Below, in pieces: positions 6,884 to 9,438 of a stretch of DNA of 9,438 nt. The DNA comes from DASYQD01 sp036005845 (GTDB taxonomy: Bacteria; Acidobacteriota; Thermoanaerobaculia; Multivoradales; JAIOJS01), in the NCBI GenBank assembly GCA_036005845.1, contig DASYQD010000112.1, positions 1 through 9,438 on the forward strand, given 5' to 3'. The notes beneath the pieces were generated by a model. It searched no databases. It saw only the letters and a list, made by a program, of their open reading frames with translations, and had not been told where the DNA came from. The position numbers were made by a program, and so were the translations under genes. The first letter of the stretch is position 1, and every line of letters begins with the position of its first letter.

Positions 6884-9226
6884 ATGCAGTCGCCGAACCA
6901 TCGCCGCGTCAGCATGCGCAGGCGTGTGGCTCGGCGGACGGCGGATCAATGGGGCCACGTCGGCGCGGGGCGGGCCGGGCAGGGGGCGCCTGGCAGCAGC
7001 GCCAAGAAGGGCGCCAAGCTGATCGCTGCCTTGGCCTCCTTGGCGGCGCTCGCCGCGCTCGCGGTGCCGCTGGCCGGCTGCCGGCTGCGCGCGCCGCAGC
7101 CCGGCGCCGCGCCGGCGGCCGGCTGGAACCTGCTGCTCGTCACGCTGGACACCATGCGCGCCGACCATCTCGGCTGCTACGGCCGTCCGAGCGCCGACAC
7201 GCCGGCGCTCGACGCCCTGGCGGCGCGCGGCGTGCGCTTCGACCAGGCGCAGAGCGCGGTGCCGCTGACGCTGCCCTCGCACGCCACGATCTTGAGCGGG
7301 CTGCTGCCGCCGCGCCACGGCTTGCGCGACAACGGCCGCGGCGCGTTGCCGCCGGAGGTCGACACCCTCGCCACGCGGCTGAGCGCCGCCGGCTACCGCA
7401 CGGGCGCGTTCGTCGGCGCGTTCGTGCTCGACCACCGCTACGGTCTCGCGCGCGGCTTCTCGAATTACGACGACGAGATCCCGCGCCGCGGCAGCGAGCT
7501 CGAGGCCGAGCGGCCGGGCCGCGAGGTGGTCGATCGTGCGCTCGCCTGGCTCGACGAGGCTCGGTCGGCGGCAAACGCTGGCCCCCCGGCCGAACAGAAA
7601 CCTTTCTTTGCGTGGGTCCACCTCTACGACGCGCACGCGCCGTACGCACCGCCGGAACCCTTTCGCAGTCGCCACGCCGGCGACCCCTACAGCGGGGAGG
7701 TGGCCGCTGTCGATGCGCAAGTCGACCGCCTGACGGCATGGCTGGCGCGACGCGATCTCGCCAAGCGCACGGTCGTCGTCGTCGCCGGCGACCACGGGGA
7801 GGGGCTCGGTGAGCACGGCGAGGCGACGCATGGGCTGCTGCTCTACCAGGCGACCCTCCGGGTGCCCTTGCTGATTGCCGCGCCGGGTCTCCTGGCACCG
7901 CGGGTCGTCCGCGCGCCTGTCGGTCTCGCCGACGTGGCTCCCACCGTGGCCGCGCTCCTCGGCCAGGCTCTCGTCGCGCCGTCCACCGCGTCGGCCGCCG
8001 CTAACGCATCCGCCGCGCCGACGTCACCGGTAGACGGCCGCGATCTCTCAGCCACCCTGCTCGCCGGCAAGGAACCGCCGCCCGCCGACCTCTACGCCGA
8101 GAGCCGCTACCCGGCGACCTTCGGCTGGAGCCCGCTGCTCGCCCTCCGCCGCGGGGCGCTGAAGTACGTCGCGGCGACGACGGCGCAGCCGGCCGGGTCC
8201 GCCGAGCTCTACGATCTGGCGTCCGACCCAAGCGAGGCCCACGACCGCCGTGCCGAGCGCCGCCGCGAAGCCGCTTCGATGGTGCAGTCGCTCGCCGCTC
8301 TCGACGCCCGGCTCGCGAAGCAGTCGCGCGCGGCGGCCCCGGCCGCCGCCGATGCCGAGAGCCGCGCCCGCCTCGCCGCGCTCGGCTACGCGGCGCCCTC
8401 CGCCGCACCGCGAGCCGGCACGCGCGACCCCAGGTCGGCCGTCGGCCTCTTCCGCGCCTTCGAAGAGGCGCAGGCCGCCGCGCGGCAGGGGCGCCCCGCC
8501 GACGTGGCCGCCCGCCTGCAGACGCTCGTCGCCGCGGACCCGAGCAACCCCGTCTTCCGCATGACCTACGCGCGAGCGCTGCGTGACCAGGGCCGTTTCG
8601 ATGCGGCGCTGCCTTTTTATCGCCAGGCGGCGGCGCTCGCGCCCGCCGACCCGGAAGTCTGGTACGAGCTGGCGACGACGCTGCAGCAGGCCGGCCGCGC
8701 CGACGAAGCGCGCGCCGCGCTGGAAGAGACGCTGCGCCGCGATCCCGGGCGGCCGCAGGCGCACAACGCGCTCGCCGTCGCCCTCGCCGACGCCGGCAAG
8801 CTCGCCGAGGCGCGCCAGCATCTGCAGGCCGCGCTCGCCGTCGACGCGCGCGACGCGCAGATCTGGAACAACCTCGGCAACGTCGAGCGCGGCCTCGGCC
8901 GCGCCGACGAGGCGGCGCGCGCCTACGAGCGCGCCATCGCGCTCGACCCGCGCTATCCCGACCCGCTCAACGGCATGGGCGCCCTCGAGGTGTCGCGGCA
9001 GCGGCCCGCCGCCGCCCTGCCCTGGTTCGAGCGCGCCATCGCGCTGGCGCCGCAGCAGCACGAGGCACGCCTCAACCGCGGCATCGCGCTCGAGCTGATG
9101 GGCGATCGCGCCGGCGCCGCCACCGCCTATCGCGATTTCCTCGCCCGCGTCGCGGGCGACCGCGAGTACGCGGCGCAGCGCCGCGCCGCCGAGCAGCTCC
9201 TCGCCCGCCTCGCCGCCGCCGGCTGA
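6884..9226 (+). CDS. Lipoprotein: alkaline-phosphatase/sulfatase-fold hydrolase fused to TPR repeats
   Basis: This 780-residue protein has a long Arg-rich N-region, a hydrophobic core (about 46-62) and lipobox Leu-Ala-Gly-Cys with Cys66, implying an envelope lipoprotein. Residues about 82-455 are a sulfatase-like domain. TLDTMRADHLGCYG (87-100) carries the first metal Asp (89). PLTLPSHATILSG (127-139) places Thr129 where true sulfatases have the formylglycine Cys/Ser. HLYDAH (246-251) and GDHGEGLGEHGEATHG (302-317) supply further metal ligands. Thr129 suggests a phosphatase, phosphodiesterase or phospho-group transferase like LtaS rather than a sulfatase. An Ala/Ser/Thr-rich insert lies at about 363-382. 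Residues about 521-760 form roughly seven TPRs (for example DQGRFDAALPFYRQAAALAP near 568-587), probably a partner-binding scaffold. Later in-frame starts are ATG 6914 and GTG 6926; all leave an unusually long N-region. Substrate unknown. Confidence 0.85.
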   Translation: MQSPNHRRVSMRRRVARRTADQWGHVGAGRAGQGAPGSSAKKGAKLIAALASLAALAALAVPLAGCRLRAPQPGAAPAAGWNLLLVTLDTMRADHLGCYGRPSADTPALDALAARGVRFDQAQSAVPLTLPSHATILSGLLPPRHGLRDNGRGALPPEVDTLATRLSAAGYRTGAFVGAFVLDHRYGLARGFSNYDDEIPRRGSELEAERPGREVVDRALAWLDEARSAANAGPPAEQKPFFAWVHLYDAHAPYAPPEPFRSRHAGDPYSGEVAAVDAQVDRLTAWLARRDLAKRTVVVVAGDHGEGLGEHGEATHGLLLYQATLRVPLLIAAPGLLAPRVVRAPVGLADVAPTVAALLGQALVAPSTASAAANASAAPTSPVDGRDLSATLLAGKEPPPADLYAESRYPATFGWSPLLALRRGALKYVAATTAQPAGSAELYDLASDPSEAHDRRAERRREAASMVQSLAALDARLAKQSRAAAPAAADAESRARLAALGYAAPSAAPRAGTRDPRSAVGLFRAFEEAQAAARQGRPADVAARLQTLVAADPSNPVFRMTYARALRDQGRFDAALPFYRQAAALAPADPEVWYELATTLQQAGRADEARAALEETLRRDPGRPQAHNALAVALADAGKLAEARQHLQAALAVDARDAQIWNNLGNVERGLGRADEAARAYERAIALDPRYPDPLNGMGALEVSRQRPAAALPWFERAIALAPQQHEARLNRGIALELMGDRAGAATAYRDFLARVAGDREYAAQRRAAEQLLARLAAAG

Positions 9227-9345
9227 AAACGGTTACACCAGCCGCCGCCGGCCGCTCGCACCCGCAACCTTCCAGGGGCCTGCCCTTTATGGATATGCTG
9301 TACCGTCTCCGACCAACAAGGGCCGAGATCAAGGAGGATCTTCGA
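9227..9345. other. Spacer with possible promoter before the last gene
   Basis: This stretch of 119 bases separates the lipoprotein stop from the next start and is visibly less GC-rich toward its right half. TATGCT at 9294-9299 is the best -10-like hexamer, with no convincing -35. It would give a leader of about 40 bases containing the strong ribosome site. A short AGGG/CCCT pairing at about 9274-9286 followed by a few T residues is too weak to call a terminator. Confidence 0.4.
9332..9337 (+). promoter_or_regulatory. Strong ribosome binding site for the right-edge gene
   Basis: A perfect AGGAGG core with 8 bases to the ATG at 9346. It is the strongest Shine-Dalgarno site in the window and suggests a well-expressed product. 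Confidence 0.8.
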
Positions 9346-9438
9346 ATGACTGGCAGAGGTTTCACTGTGGGCCTGCGCGCGCTGACCGCCGCGCTCGCCT
9401 TGACGCTCGCTTTCGGCTTCGTGCTCGCCCCCGCGGCG
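9346..9438 (+). CDS. Partial gene for a secreted or membrane protein, 3' cut by window end
   Basis: The ATG at 9346 follows a perfect AGGAGG and opens a frame that runs off the window after 31 codons with no stop. The visible peptide looks like a signal peptide: a short N-region with two Arg residues (4 and 11), a hydrophobic stretch ALTAALALTLAFGFVLA (12-28), then Pro-Ala-Ala that may be a signal peptidase I site. An uncleaved membrane anchor is also possible. The mature part lies outside the window, so no function can be given. It reads in the same direction as the lipoprotein gene but probably has its own promoter. Confidence 0.7.
   Translation, partial: MTGRGFTVGLRALTAALALTLAFGFVLAPAA

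Noticed and set aside
7262..7300. Classical formylglycine-dependent sulfatase
   Set aside because: The motif reads Thr-Leu-Pro-Ser-His, lacking the Cys or Ser needed for formylglycine and the usual Arg.
5117..7831. Minus-strand open frame of 904 codons across the receptor, DUF421 and lipoprotein genes
   Set aside because: It has low-complexity Arg/Ala composition and overlaps three well-supported genes, including DUF421 on the same strand in another frame.
9274..9290. Rho-independent terminator after the lipoprotein gene
   Set aside because: The AGGG/CCCT stem is only four pairs with a short T run interrupted by other bases.

Overview
This is a GC-rich window (about 70% GC by eye, with strong G/C preference at third codon positions). 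It probably comes from a diderm bacterium: it encodes a TonB-dependent outer-membrane receptor and a large lipobox-bearing lipoprotein. The mix of Shine-Dalgarno-led and apparently leaderless genes, and the lipoprotein that joins a sulfatase-like domain to TPRs, recall lineages such as Acidobacteriota, Myxococcota or Binatota. That placement is inference; there is no rRNA or other marker gene to fix it.

Left part (1-4190): a tightly packed three-gene operon on the plus strand. In order it encodes a TerB/TerB-C protein (5' end outside the window), a BrxD/DUF2791-like P-loop ATPase and an Lhr/BrxHI-like superfamily 2 helicase. This gene order and domain set match the published anti-phage defence system Shango (sngA-sngB-sngC). 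The first two genes overlap by ATGA and the third starts 11 bases after the second stops, so they are very likely co-transcribed and translationally coupled. The TerB protein may sense or anchor to the membrane while the ATPase and helicase act on invading DNA; the actual mechanism cannot be read from the sequence.

Middle part (4232-6792): a TonB-dependent receptor of unknown substrate, followed by a convergent small DUF421 (YetF-like) membrane protein gene. The two stop codons share 4 bp.

Right part (6793-9438): a 91-bp divergent intergenic region, then a lipoprotein gene joining an alkaline-phosphatase/sulfatase-fold domain (threonine in the nucleophile position) to about seven TPRs. A 119-bp spacer follows, then the first 31 codons of a secreted or membrane protein cut by the window end. 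The receptor and lipoprotein genes each carry a TAnnnT hexamer exactly six bases before a start codon, suggesting leaderless transcription. No tRNA, rRNA, CRISPR array, insertion sequence or long repeat was seen, and no gene-free stretch exceeds 300 bases.
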